Shown piece by piece: positions 25,465-33,789 of a stretch of DNA of 64,000 nt. Position numbers and translations under genes: made by a program. The DNA is from JBCCCJ01 sp039029315 (lineage in GTDB: Bacteria > Bacteroidota > Bacteroidia > J057), in contig JBCCGK010000052.1 in the NCBI GenBank assembly GCA_039029315.1, positions 1 to 64,000 on the forward strand. Reading direction: 5' to 3'. The notes beneath the pieces were generated by a model. The model did no database searches and had not been told where the DNA came from. It was given only the letters and a program-made list of their open reading frames with translations. Positions within the stretch are counted from its first letter, which is position 1, and each line of letters begins with the position of its first letter.

Positions 25465-26661
25465 TCATCCTGATTGTCTCTCTATTCCTGCAACAATCTT
25501 TTGAAAGATATCCTTTGCAACCTCTTTTTTGGGTTTCAGTGGAAATTGCGCAATGCCTCCTTGTCGATCCAGAATACTGACTTTATTGGTCTCGTGGCCA
25601 AATCCTGCTCCTGGATCCCGGAGGGAATTTAAAACTACAAAATCCAGATTCTTTGAAACGAGTTTATTTTTGGCATTCTCTAACTCATTTTGAGTTTCCA
25701 TAGCAAAGCCCACCAATGTCTGGTCAGGTTTTTTGATTTTTCCAACAGATTTCAGGATATCCTTGGTTCGCTTGAGTGCAATCGCCATGTCCCCTTCTTT
25801 CTTTTTCATCTTTTCAGTTGCTACCTCTTCCGGAGTATAATCAGAGACAGCTGCCGCCATAATCACGATGTCCATACGATCGACACATTCATGAACAGCC
25901 TCATACATCTCCTGGGCAGAAACGACCTTGACTTTTTGGACCTGGGAAGGTGTCGACAGAGAAGTAGGACCAGAAACCAATACGACTTCTGCTCCCAACT
26001 GAGCGGCTACTTCAGCCAGGGCATATCCCATTTTGCCAGAGGAGTGATTACTCAGAAAACGAACAGGATCAATGGCCTCACGGGTGGGTCCAGCAGTAAT
26101 CAGGACTTTCTTGCCACGAAGGGGTCGATCTAGCAGACGTTGTTGAATGTGCGCAAAGATCTCTTCCGGTTCCAACAGTCTACCAGGTCCTTCCAGACCA
26201 CTGGCCAGGAAACCCGTTCCGCTGGGGAGCACTTCGACTCCATCTTGAGATAGTTGTTGGAGATTGGCCGCTGTTCGAGGATGCAAAAACATATCTACAT
26301 CCATCGCTGGTGCGACCATCACCGGACATCTGGCAGCCAGATATACTGCAGTCAGGGCATTGTCACATAATCCATGAGCGAATTTGGCCAGGGTATGAGC
26401 GGTAGCTGGGGCAACGACCATCAGATCTGCCCAGGTGCCCAACTCCACATGTTGAGACCACTCTTCCTCCCACAAGCCAGAAAAGACAGAATGGCCGGAG
26501 AGAGAGCTGAATGTGAGTTCTCCGACAAACTCATCGACAGAAGCGGTCGTGACGACACGCACGTCTGCTCCAGCTTTTTTGAGCAGACGCAAAAGATATA
26601 CGGCTTTGTAGGCAGCGATACTACCTGTCACGCCTAAAATGATTTTTGCTTGATCTAACAT
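25465..26661 (-). CDS. coaBC: CoaBC: phosphopantothenoylcysteine decarboxylase / phosphopantothenate-cysteine ligase
   Basis: 398 residues, both halves present. CoaC half (1-180): ILGVTGSIAAYKA for FMN binding, catalytic His in WSQHVELG, and VAPAMDVDM in place of the PAMNxxMW motif. CoaB half (from about 185): VLITAGPTREAIDPVRFLSNHSSGKMGYALA (two contiguous pieces of the standard ligase motif), AAAVSDY, and a conserved lysine-rich loop (EKMKKKEG). It makes 4'-phosphopantetheine for coenzyme A. It lies 20 bp after the omega-subunit gene. Confidence 0.96.
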   Translation of the reverse strand: MLDQAKIILGVTGSIAAYKAVYLLRLLKKAGADVRVVTTASVDEFVGELTFSSLSGHSVFSGLWEEEWSQHVELGTWADLMVVAPATAHTLAKFAHGLCDNALTAVYLAARCPVMVAPAMDVDMFLHPRTAANLQQLSQDGVEVLPSGTGFLASGLEGPGRLLEPEEIFAHIQQRLLDRPLRGKKVLITAGPTREAIDPVRFLSNHSSGKMGYALAEVAAQLGAEVVLVSGPTSLSTPSQVQKVKVVSAQEMYEAVHECVDRMDIVIMAAAVSDYTPEEVATEKMKKKEGDMAIALKRTKDILKSVGKIKKPDQTLVGFAMETQNELENAKNKLVSKNLDFVVLNSLRDPGAGFGHETNKVSILDRQGGIAQFPLKPKKEVAKDIFQKIVAGIERQSG

Positions 26662-26681
26662 TCAAGAAGGACGAACCTGAC

Positions 26682-26990
26682 TTACAAGGCCCCTTCGTGT
26701 GGATCGCGGTAGTATACCTTGTCATCAAAGAATTCTTCCAAAGATACCTGCGTACTTTTGGGCTTACGCTCGTAATGACGACTAATTTCGATCTGCTCCT
26801 TATTCTCCATAACTTCCTCAAGGTTGTCATAGGCAGGGGCAAATTCTGCAAGCTTGGCTGTCAGTTCATCTTTGACATCCAGGGTCAGTTGATTGGCACG
26901 CTTGCTGACGATTACCAGACTTTTATACAGATTTCCGGCCTTGTCTCCCAAAGCACGAACATCTACAGGAAGGAATTTTCTATCTTTCAT
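26682..26990 (-). CDS. rpoZ: RNA polymerase omega-like subunit (RpoZ family)
   Basis: 102 residues. GNLYKSLVIVSKRANQL is the conserved omega core that embraces the beta-prime C-terminus. The tail is acidic/polar and ends in a segment rich in Tyr and Asp. Size, sequence and position between bamD and coaBC match the Bacteroidota omega family. Spacing is 30 bp to bamD and 20 bp to coaBC, so all are co-transcribed. Confidence 0.9.
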   Translation of the reverse strand: MKDRKFLPVDVRALGDKAGNLYKSLVIVSKRANQLTLDVKDELTAKLAEFAPAYDNLEEVMENKEQIEISRHYERKPKSTQVSLEEFFDDKVYYRDPHEGAL

Positions 26991-27020
26991 ATATATTTAT
27001 TGAGTCGGTTTTCAAATGAA

Positions 27021-27854
27021 TTATTTGGCATTTTCGTCCGCCAGGATTTTGCCTAAACTCCTTTTGGCTTTCACAAAGAGGTTTTCGGCTTCTTTGAGGT
27101 ATACAGAGCTTGGATATTTGTCAATCAGCTTCTGGTACAAATCCAGGGCATCCAGATAGCGGTTTTTTCGTTTGGCAGCAATACTGACATCAGACAGGAG
27201 AACTGCCGATTTGAACCACAAAAACTGTGCTTCCTCTCGATATCTTGAATCGGGAAATTCCTGAATCATCACATCGAAGGCTGTAACGGCAGCACGATAA
27301 TTCTGAATTTTATAATACAATTTAGCAGTTTCAAATTCCTTTTGGGCTTTTCTTTCCCGAAGTTCTGTCATCAACTTCTCAGATTCAGCGACCTTGTCAT
27401 GTCTGGGAAATTTGTTGACAAACAATTGAAAGTCCGAAATCGCTTTGTCTGTAAATGCCTGATCCAAATAATAGGGAGCAGATTCGAGATAGTTGCAATA
27501 AGCAAGCATGTAGGTACATTCTGCCGTGAGATCATCATTGGGATAGAGTTGCACATATTGCTGAAAAAAATGTCCGGCAACTACATACAGGCCAAAGTGA
27601 TATTTGCTATAAGCGTAGTGATATAAAATGGTCTTCGCTCTGTCTGTTCCTCGATAGGCAGGTCGAAGATCTTCAAACAGATAGGCTGCCTTCTCATAAT
27701 CTCCCCGATGGTAGAAATAAAAAGCAGCTGAATCTTTTTGGGAGATTGATCCCTTCCGTGTCCAGTTATTGTACTTTTTGTACTCCTTAGAACAAGACTG
27801 CAGACTCAAAGCTGCAATCAGTACACTCAGACAAATGATCAAGCAATTTTTCAT
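27021..27854 (-). CDS. bamD: Outer-membrane assembly lipoprotein BamD
   Basis: 277 residues from the ATG at 27854 (a TTG at 27863 is also in frame). The signal peptide ends in LSLQSC, giving a lipoprotein. It is built of TPR repeats: AYFLFEDLRPAYRGTD-type, FFQQYVQLYPND, FVNKFPRHDKVAES, EFPDSRYREEAQFLW, KYPSSVYLKEAENL. This is the YfiO/BamD layout; BamD works with BamA to insert beta-barrel proteins. A perfect -7 box (TAACTTTG, 27868-27861 on the minus strand) sits just before the ATG, so the mRNA has almost no leader. Confidence 0.93.
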   Translation of the reverse strand: MKNCLIICLSVLIAALSLQSCSKEYKKYNNWTRKGSISQKDSAAFYFYHRGDYEKAAYLFEDLRPAYRGTDRAKTILYHYAYSKYHFGLYVVAGHFFQQYVQLYPNDDLTAECTYMLAYCNYLESAPYYLDQAFTDKAISDFQLFVNKFPRHDKVAESEKLMTELRERKAQKEFETAKLYYKIQNYRAAVTAFDVMIQEFPDSRYREEAQFLWFKSAVLLSDVSIAAKRKNRYLDALDLYQKLIDKYPSSVYLKEAENLFVKAKRSLGKILADENAK

Positions 27855-27993
27855 GAGGGGCAAAGTTACAAAATCCTTGGGAATTCAATACGCATAAAAA
27901 AAGTGTATTTTTGTGCGACTTTTTGTGCAATTCTTTGGAAAGAATACAACTTTCAGACGAAGGACTGACACTTTTGGTTGCAAGGATAGTCAT

Positions 27994-29055
27994 ATGAAGA
28001 TCATCGACAAATACATTTTGCGGCAATTTCTGATCACCTTTTTCTTTATTCAGGGTGCCTTTATTGCTATCTGCATGATTGTGGATGTGGTCGAAAAGAT
28101 GGATGATTTTCTAGAAAAAAAGCCCCCTATTCCTGAAGTCATCTTCGATTACTATCTCAATTTCATGCCCTATTGGGGCTTGTTGTTGATGCCCTTGTGT
28201 GTGTTTCTGGCTGTGATTTTTTTCACCTCTCGCATGGCTGCACGCACAGAATTGATTCCTATTCTGAGTGTGGGGGTGAGTTTTTATCGCCTGATGGTCC
28301 CCTATATCATGGTGGGGATACTCCTGGCAGGCATGTCTTTTGGGTTCAAGGCATATATATTGCCGCAGTCCACCGATACTCGGGTCGAATTTGAGTACAA
28401 ATATTTTCGTAAGCGACGAATCTCCTCCCACAAACACATCCACAAAAAGGTCGCTCATGACACCTTCGTCTATATCAGTTATTATAACGAAAAGCGGAAA
28501 GAGGGGCATACATTCGCACTGGAGCGACTCGAAGATGGAGAAATCGTCTCCAAAATTCAGGCAAGAAAAATCGTATGGGTGGATACCAGTGAATCCTGGC
28601 TCCTCAAAACCGTATCGGTGCGGAACATCGATGAACGAAAAAAAGAACGGCTTGAGAAATTCAAGGAAATTGATACGACTTTTATTCTCACGCCTGACGA
28701 TTTGTATATCAAGGAACAATGGGCAGAAACCATGACTTTGCCTGCCTTGAACAACTATATCCGCCTGGAGGAAATGCGTGGCTCTGACATTCTGAAAGAA
28801 TTGTATGTGGAGCGAATGCGTCGCTTTTCTGATCCTGTTGCTCTGATTATTCTGACCTTGATGGGCTATGCTCTCTCCAGCAAAAAATCCAGAGGTGGGG
28901 TTGCCTTGCGGATTGGAATCGGTTTGATTCTGGCCTTTCTCTACATTGCATTGCTCTTCGTGGGGACAGCGATTTTTGGCGAAACCTTTGTCTGGGTGCC
29001 CAATGGGATCTTCCTGGGCATTGCGATTTTGTTGCTGTGGCGTGCGCCGAAGTGA
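27994..29055 (+). CDS. LptF/LptG-type lipopolysaccharide export permease
   Basis: 353 residues from the ATG at 27994; an open in-frame extension to 27913 is not protein-like. MKIIDKYILRQFLITFFFI is the family signature opening. Helices 1-3 lie within about 10-125, a periplasmic beta-jellyroll about 130-255, and helices 4-6 at 270-345. YjgP/YjgQ permeases pair with LptB to extract LPS from the inner membrane. It diverges from the bamD block, so two envelope-biogenesis units share this gap. LptF and LptG cannot be told apart from this sequence alone. Confidence 0.93.
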   Translation: MKIIDKYILRQFLITFFFIQGAFIAICMIVDVVEKMDDFLEKKPPIPEVIFDYYLNFMPYWGLLLMPLCVFLAVIFFTSRMAARTELIPILSVGVSFYRLMVPYIMVGILLAGMSFGFKAYILPQSTDTRVEFEYKYFRKRRISSHKHIHKKVAHDTFVYISYYNEKRKEGHTFALERLEDGEIVSKIQARKIVWVDTSESWLLKTVSVRNIDERKKERLEKFKEIDTTFILTPDDLYIKEQWAETMTLPALNNYIRLEEMRGSDILKELYVERMRRFSDPVALIILTLMGYALSSKKSRGGVALRIGIGLILAFLYIALLFVGTAIFGETFVWVPNGIFLGIAILLLWRAPK

Positions 29056-29102
29056 TCCCATAGCTTTCCGGGTTTTACTGGTATAAAGAATCGATATTTG
29101 GT

Positions 29103-29127
29103 CAAAAAGGGTGTGATTCCCTTTTTG
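29103..29127 (+). terminator. Intrinsic terminator after LptF/G gene
   Basis: CAAAAAGGG and CCCTTTTTG form a perfect 9-bp stem with a 7-nt loop, 48 bp after the stop codon; the right arm supplies the T-rich end. Confidence 0.7.
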
Positions 29128-29129
29128 TC

Positions 29130-29350
29130 AGAGAATAGTTTCCATCCAATCCTTGTGAACCGAGCAGAGCTGTCCTACATAGGAGGTGCATCCGCAGGAA
29201 TGAGGTGATGTGGGGATGGCCTGGCGGGGCGTGAGCTGTCTGAAGGGGATCGTCCGGGGCTGTGTGGGGAGAATGGAGGGGAGGACCGAGCGATAGCGAG
29301 CCCGCAAGACAGCGACAGTCCCGTGATCTGTGATAGATCACGGGACTGTC
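29130..29350. repeat. GC-rich non-coding segment ending in a perfect 16-bp-stem hairpin
   Basis: This stretch is visibly richer in G and C than its surroundings (GGCGGGGCGTGAGC, GGACCGAGCGATAGCGAG) and has no convincing gene. It ends with arms 29314-29329 and 29335-29350 that are exact reverse complements around a 5-nt loop (GTGAT). Base composition and hairpin suggest a dispersed repeat or a structured RNA; only one copy is in the window. Confidence 0.5.
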
Positions 29351-29373
29351 ACGCCCAAATAATGAGAAGATTA

Positions 29374-29535
29374 AGAAACTGTCTTGATTTCTCTTTTCCC
29401 TAAGAAAATTTGGCTTTTGGGAACCTGAGTGCGTCATTTTTTCTCGAAATACCTCGGTATTCCTCAAAAAAATTCCTTCTCAGAACCCAAAAATCTTGCT
29501 TTCTTCAGACAAAAACCAAAATCAAGACAGTTTCT
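29374..29535. repeat. Palindromic repeat element (family copy 1)
   Basis: AGAAACTGTCTTGATTT at 29374-29390 is repeated exactly as its reverse complement at 29519-29535. The centre is a small AATACC/GGTATT hairpin near 29448-29461, and intervening parts pair imperfectly (TTTTGGGAACCTGAG with CTCAGAACCCAAAAA). The whole 162 bp can fold on itself. It fills the gap between convergent LptF/G and OmpA-like genes, and its right end overlaps the stop codon of the latter. Its ends resemble those of the elements at 38.7, 44.2 and 62.3 kb. Confidence 0.75.
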
Positions 29536-30973
29536 AAACGTTCAATTCTTCCAACAATTCGTCAAAGCGTTCCTGGGTCATTTTTCGGAATTTGGCTTTG
29601 ATCTTGATTTTGTCGAGGTCCTTGGTTTTTTTCTTTTTGCGATTCTTTTTGGGCTTTTTCTGTTTGAGCAGATCTCGCGGAATGAACGAGCGCTTGACCA
29701 ACCACGGATTGCCCCTATCATCATACTGAATGGCTACCAGTACGAGTTTGGTTTTGGGATCGAGGTATTTGATTTTGTTGGCGAGATATAGTCTTCGGCT
29801 TTCTTTCTTGAAGGGGATATAGGTCTTCACCACTTCACCAACAAGCATCACAGAGGTTGTTTTTTCCCATCGAGGGCCTTTGAGTTTGACCTGTATGTTC
29901 ATGCCGATATCTTCGGGATCTGTGTCCTGAGAATGCCATAATGGTCTGGCAACTGCATATTTTCCAGGCTTTGGGACATCAAATACATAGGATTTTGCCC
30001 GGCCTCTGTATTTGACATTGCCTTCTTCTCCCCTTGCTGGTGCCCATGCCTTGACGGCGCCGAATCCAGGGTCTCCTTCATCTCCGACAGCACGCCCCTT
30101 TTTGGCTTTGCTTCTTCTGGCACCGCCACGTCCTCCTCCGCTGCCAGAATACACTGCCATGTCCTGATCTCTTCTTGTGGCTGGCAATTCAATCGTAAAG
30201 GCTTTTTCCTTGTCTATCTTTGCCACACGGCGTCCTGCTCTTGCGGTAAAGGACATCATCCCTGCTGCCTCCAAAGGTCCATCTTTGGATACGGTAGGCA
30301 TTGTATTGAGGATCATTTGCTTGCGGTCAAACAACTCCTTGACCTCCATGGTGATCTCAGGTTCGTCGGTGAGGAAGGTCTCGGGCTGCACCGTCAGCTT
30401 GATGCCACGTGGCGAAATAACGACGGTCCGATGCTTGGGGTTGAGCAGAAAGGGATTGTAGTTGCAGTAGATGGTGTCGGTGATCGTTCTGTCGATCATC
30501 GCTTCAGCTGCTGCTGCCGCTGCGGCTGCGGCAATGGCGGCTGAGTCCTCTGGATATTCTGGCAACACTACCTCATTGGAATACACCACGGCAATGTCTG
30601 CCCGACGATTCATACGTCGTCCCGCATAGGTATCATTGTTGGTTACGGGCTTGGTAGTGCCTAGCCCCTCGTAGGTGATCCGCTCCAGGTCGATGCCTTG
30701 CTCCCTCAGGTAGAGGGCAATCACGCGGGCACGCTCTCTGGAAAGATCCAGGTTATAGGTATCGTTGCCTATGCTATCGGTATGTCCGAAGATTTCGACA
30801 TAATAGGCAGGGAATGTGGTAAACACTCCGATCAGAGAATCCAGTTGTTGTTTGTAATCGTCTTTCAGCGTATGGCTGTCAAATGCAAAAAAGACCGTAT
30901 CAATTGCAAAGCCCTGAGCATAGGTTGCCCCTGCGGGTAGCAATAAGGCGATCAGCAGGTATAGCTTTTTCAT
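29534..30973 (-). CDS. OmpA-like peptidoglycan-binding protein with novel basic C-terminal part
   Basis: 479 residues. Signal peptide 1-20. An OmpA C-terminal-like domain sits near the N-terminus (about 25-130): VFFAFDSHTLKDDYKQQ, VEIFGHTDSIGNDTYN, LSRERARVIALYL, and GRRMNRRADIAVVY. A poly-Ala stretch follows (about 145-157), then a beta-rich region to about 260, a Gly/Arg/Lys-rich segment, another beta-rich region (about 305-430), and a very basic tail (KQKKPKKNRKKKKTKD). OmpA domains bind diaminopimelate in peptidoglycan. The domain is usually C-terminal; here more than 300 residues of unrecognised sequence follow it. Confidence 0.85.
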   Translation of the reverse strand: MKKLYLLIALLLPAGATYAQGFAIDTVFFAFDSHTLKDDYKQQLDSLIGVFTTFPAYYVEIFGHTDSIGNDTYNLDLSRERARVIALYLREQGIDLERITYEGLGTTKPVTNNDTYAGRRMNRRADIAVVYSNEVVLPEYPEDSAAIAAAAAAAAAEAMIDRTITDTIYCNYNPFLLNPKHRTVVISPRGIKLTVQPETFLTDEPEITMEVKELFDRKQMILNTMPTVSKDGPLEAAGMMSFTARAGRRVAKIDKEKAFTIELPATRRDQDMAVYSGSGGGRGGARRSKAKKGRAVGDEGDPGFGAVKAWAPARGEEGNVKYRGRAKSYVFDVPKPGKYAVARPLWHSQDTDPEDIGMNIQVKLKGPRWEKTTSVMLVGEVVKTYIPFKKESRRLYLANKIKYLDPKTKLVLVAIQYDDRGNPWLVKRSFIPRDLLKQKKPKKNRKKKKTKDLDKIKIKAKFRKMTQERFDELLEELNV

Positions 30974-31152
30974 TGTCTAGTTCTGTTAACAGATAGGGAT
31001 AGTTTGTTCAAGTCTTCGAATATAGAGAAAAATTCGAAGGAGGGAAAAAACATCATAGATAGTACGCACAATTGGACGCAAATGGTTGGATGTAACAACT
31101 GGTAGAAAGAGGAAAGTTGTAAATGCAAAAAAAATCTCTCAATTTTGCAGAC

Positions 31153-31611
31153 ATGCAAGCCTATACCTGGTTTTATTCGCTCGCCACCCCCCTGACTGCT
31201 TCTGAAGAGGCAGCTCTCACGGCTGATTTCGCTGCTTTTACCCAGCAGTGGCAATCACACGGTACTCCTGTGAACGGATTGATTCAGGTAAAATATAAAC
31301 GGTTTGTGATTGCCCAAGCCAATCCCACGACTTCCCGCCCCTCTGGTTGCTCTATTGACAGCCTCAAACGTGGGATTGAGCAAATTCTGAGTCAGCATCA
31401 ACTTCCCTGGCTGGACGCAGCTTATGTGTTTTTCAGGAAAGATACTGATGAAATTGAAGCTGTCCACTTCAAAGAAATTGCTTCTCTGGTTCAAACGGGT
31501 GTTCTCAAGGCAGAAACCACTGTCTTTGATCATTCCTTGAGCCATAGTGATGATCTCGACAAGTGGGAAGTTCCCTTGAAACAAACCTGGATAAAACGGC
31601 ACCTGAACTAG
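31153..31611 (+). CDS. Small conserved Bacteroidota protein, usually mislabelled ABC transporter ATPase
   Basis: 152 residues from the ATG at 31153 (an ATG at 31123 is also in frame). The family is recognisable by FAAFTQQWQSHGTPVNG, FVIAQANPTTSRPSGCSIDSL (two adjoining conserved blocks) and the late VFDHSLSHSDDLDKWEVPL. No Walker motifs are present, so the common database name is misleading. Function unknown. It is followed by lysA on the same strand. Confidence 0.85.
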   Translation: MQAYTWFYSLATPLTASEEAALTADFAAFTQQWQSHGTPVNGLIQVKYKRFVIAQANPTTSRPSGCSIDSLKRGIEQILSQHQLPWLDAAYVFFRKDTDEIEAVHFKEIASLVQTGVLKAETTVFDHSLSHSDDLDKWEVPLKQTWIKRHLN

Positions 31612-31760
31612 GATCACTGATTGGGATTCGTCTTAGCCCTCAACATGCCATAATCCCTCCAGTGAATCCAAAGGATTTGCAGGCCAGCTTTGTGTCTCCC
31701 TTTTCCTCTAATAACTCACTTTATAACCAATCACTTCAAAACTTTAATTATCAATTCCTC

Positions 31761-33122
31761 ATGGAATCTCAGTCAACAACCCCAGGAGTGGTCCTGTCTG
31801 ATGACACCTATCAGATTCAGGGCCTGGATGTACTAGACATTTGTCAGGAGTATGGAACCCCTCTCTTCGTGTATGATGCGGATACGATTCGACTCAAATA
31901 CAAACAGATGGTCCAGGCGTTTAGTGGATTGAACTGCAAGATCAAATACCCTGCAAAAGCATTGTCCAATATCAACATCCTCAAACTTCTGAAACAGTTA
32001 GGCTCTGGGCTGGATACTGTGTCGATTCAGGAGGTTCATTTGGGATTGAAGGCTGGTTTCGCTCCCGAAGAGATCATTTTCACGCCCAATTGTGTCTCTT
32101 TTGAGGAAATTCAGAAGGCGGTCGATCTCGGCGTGGTCATCAATATTGACAACATCTCTATTCTGGAGCAGTTTGGGAATGCCTATGGAGACTCTGTTCC
32201 CTGCTGCATCCGATTCAATCCTCACATATATGCTGGAGGCAATTCCAAAATACAGGTGGGACATATCGACTCCAAGTTCGGCATTTCGGTCTATCAACGA
32301 CGTCATGTAGAGCGTGTGATCAAGACTGAAAACATCCGAGTAATTGGCTTGCATGTGCATACGGGATCAGATATTCTGGACGCAAGATCCTACCTTCAGA
32401 GTGCCAATATCATGTTTGACATTGCCTTGGGATTTGAAGGACTGGAATTCATCGATTTTGGCAGTGGGTTCAAAGTTCCCTACAAGCAGGATGACAACCA
32501 TACAGATATCGAAGAGGTGGGTATACAACTTCGCCAGGCATATGCAGACTTCTGCACGGCCTATGGCAAGGAGGTAGAACTCTGGTTTGAACCGGGCAAG
32601 TATATGGTGAGTGAATCGGGTTTCTTCTTCATGCGAGCCAATGTGATCAAGCCAACGCCCTCTACTGTATTCGTTGGGGTAGATTCAGGATTGAATCACT
32701 TCATTCGCCCAATGATGTATGGCAGCTATCATCAAATCTTCAATGCATCCAATTCTTCTGGCACCAAGCGAATCTATACGGTCGTCGGCTATATCTGTGA
32801 AACAGACACTTTTGGATGGGATCGCAAAATGAATGAAGTACGAGAAGGGGATATTCTTTGCCTCAGAAATGCGGGCGCTTATGGGTATTCGATGAGTTCC
32901 AACTACAACTCCCGATATCGTCCAGCAGAGGTTCTGGTGACGAATGGGCAGGCGCATCTTATTCGAGAGCGAGAAACCTTGGAGGATCTTTTGCGTGGTC
33001 AACTCATCATTTCTGATGAAGAGCTTGGCAAAGGGCCTCAACCTACACATCAAAATGGCCTTACTGAAGATGTCGGCGTGCAGCCAGAGACGGCTAGTCA
33101 GAATGGTCTGGGAACTGTCTAA
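31761..33122 (+). CDS. lysA: Diaminopimelate decarboxylase
   Basis: 453 residues from the ATG at 31761; the open frame extends to 31563 but overlaps the previous gene. The alanine-racemase-like barrel carries the PLP lysine K66 (KYPAKALS). GLHVHTGSDI and FIDFGSGFKVPY bind phosphate of PLP, and WFEPGKYMV and NAGAYGYSMSSNYNSR are C-terminal-domain motifs of the group IV decarboxylases. It makes lysine from meso-diaminopimelate. The C-terminal 40 residues beyond the barrel are polar and variable. Confidence 0.93.
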   Translation: MESQSTTPGVVLSDDTYQIQGLDVLDICQEYGTPLFVYDADTIRLKYKQMVQAFSGLNCKIKYPAKALSNINILKLLKQLGSGLDTVSIQEVHLGLKAGFAPEEIIFTPNCVSFEEIQKAVDLGVVINIDNISILEQFGNAYGDSVPCCIRFNPHIYAGGNSKIQVGHIDSKFGISVYQRRHVERVIKTENIRVIGLHVHTGSDILDARSYLQSANIMFDIALGFEGLEFIDFGSGFKVPYKQDDNHTDIEEVGIQLRQAYADFCTAYGKEVELWFEPGKYMVSESGFFFMRANVIKPTPSTVFVGVDSGLNHFIRPMMYGSYHQIFNASNSSGTKRIYTVVGYICETDTFGWDRKMNEVREGDILCLRNAGAYGYSMSSNYNSRYRPAEVLVTNGQAHLIRERETLEDLLRGQLIISDEELGKGPQPTHQNGLTEDVGVQPETASQNGLGTV

Positions 33123-33138
33123 ATACCTTGTTATTTAG
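33119..33138. terminator. Short hairpin at the lysA stop codon
   Basis: CTAAATA (33119-33125) and TATTTAG (33132-33138) are exact inverted repeats with a 6-nt loop. The hairpin contains the lysA stop on one strand and the stop of a possible small minus-strand gene on the other, so it could serve as a bidirectional terminator. Confidence 0.4.
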
Positions 33139-33305
33139 AAGAAATACTGCAACTCATTGGCGTTGGTTGATTCCTTTGAATGAGGAGTCAGCCAATGTTT
33201 GAGGGTATCGATGACTTCCATCATCAGTTGTTTGAAAGAAGAAGGTGAAGAGGGATGTACGAGCATAATGGCTAGTGGTTCTGTGTTCATTTGTGGACGT
33301 TTCAT
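33135..33305 (-). CDS. Possible 56-residue small protein
   Basis: ATG at 33305 to TAA at 33135. The product has a variable start, then MLVHPSSPSSFKQLMMEVI and DTLKHWLTPHSKEST. Predicted mainly one helix, soluble, no cysteine. Support: it fills an otherwise empty 285-bp gap, is convergent with lysA, and shares a small hairpin at the stop codon. It would diverge from the cupin gene at 33408. No family recognised, and a chance frame is possible. Confidence 0.35.
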   Translation of the reverse strand: MKRPQMNTEPLAIMLVHPSSPSSFKQLMMEVIDTLKHWLTPHSKESTNANELQYFF

Positions 33306-33407
33306 TGGGGCGAATATTGTACCTTTGGGACGATCAAAAAAGAAAAAGTCACACCCTCATCTTCTCTGTATCTTTTCGCCTATACGTTCATCCTGAAATT
33401 TTCGTCT

Positions 33408-33770
33408 ATGCAAGCTCGCATTATTCGGCCAGATCCCGCTACTGAATTCTTCACTGAGGAACGGTGTCATATCCTCGAATGCCTCAATGCCCCGGACTCG
33501 CCTTTCTCGATCGCGCAAGCCCGGGTAGAGCCAGGAGTGATCACGGCTCTCCATGCGCTTCGGGGAGTAGATGAGGTCTACTACCTCTTGACTGGAACGG
33601 GAGAGATGGAAGTCGGCAACACGCTCAAGGCGTCTGTTGGTCCGGGAGATGTGGTGTGTATTCCTGCGGGTGTGTCGCAGCGAATTCGGAATACTGGAAT
33701 GACTGACTTGGTGTTTTTGTGTGTCTGTACGCCTCGATTTGAGGTGGCGTGTTATGAGGACCTAGAGTGA
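33408..33770 (+). CDS. Cupin-domain protein
   Basis: 120 residues from the ATG at 33408; longer in-frame readings upstream are not protein-like. EFFTEERCHILECLNAPDSP leads into a cupin barrel: ARVEPGVITALHALRGVDEVYYLLTG (two joined strands), GEMEVGNT, VGPGDVVCIPAG, and QRIRN. His in TALHAL and Glu in DEVYYL are likely metal ligands. Such proteins resemble mannose-6-phosphate isomerase-like cupins; no substrate is evident. Confidence 0.85.
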   Translation: MQARIIRPDPATEFFTEERCHILECLNAPDSPFSIAQARVEPGVITALHALRGVDEVYYLLTGTGEMEVGNTLKASVGPGDVVCIPAGVSQRIRNTGMTDLVFLCVCTPRFEVACYEDLE

Positions 33771-33789
33771 AGGCGGAAAGGATGCTGGG

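Noticed and set aside
28111..29061. 316-codon open frame on the minus strand opposite the LptF/G gene
   Set aside because: Antisense to a well-supported permease; His/Gln/Asn-rich composition typical of a shadow frame.
31153..31611. ABC transporter ATPase
   Set aside because: This is the customary database name for the family, but no Walker A, Walker B or signature motif is present in 152 residues.
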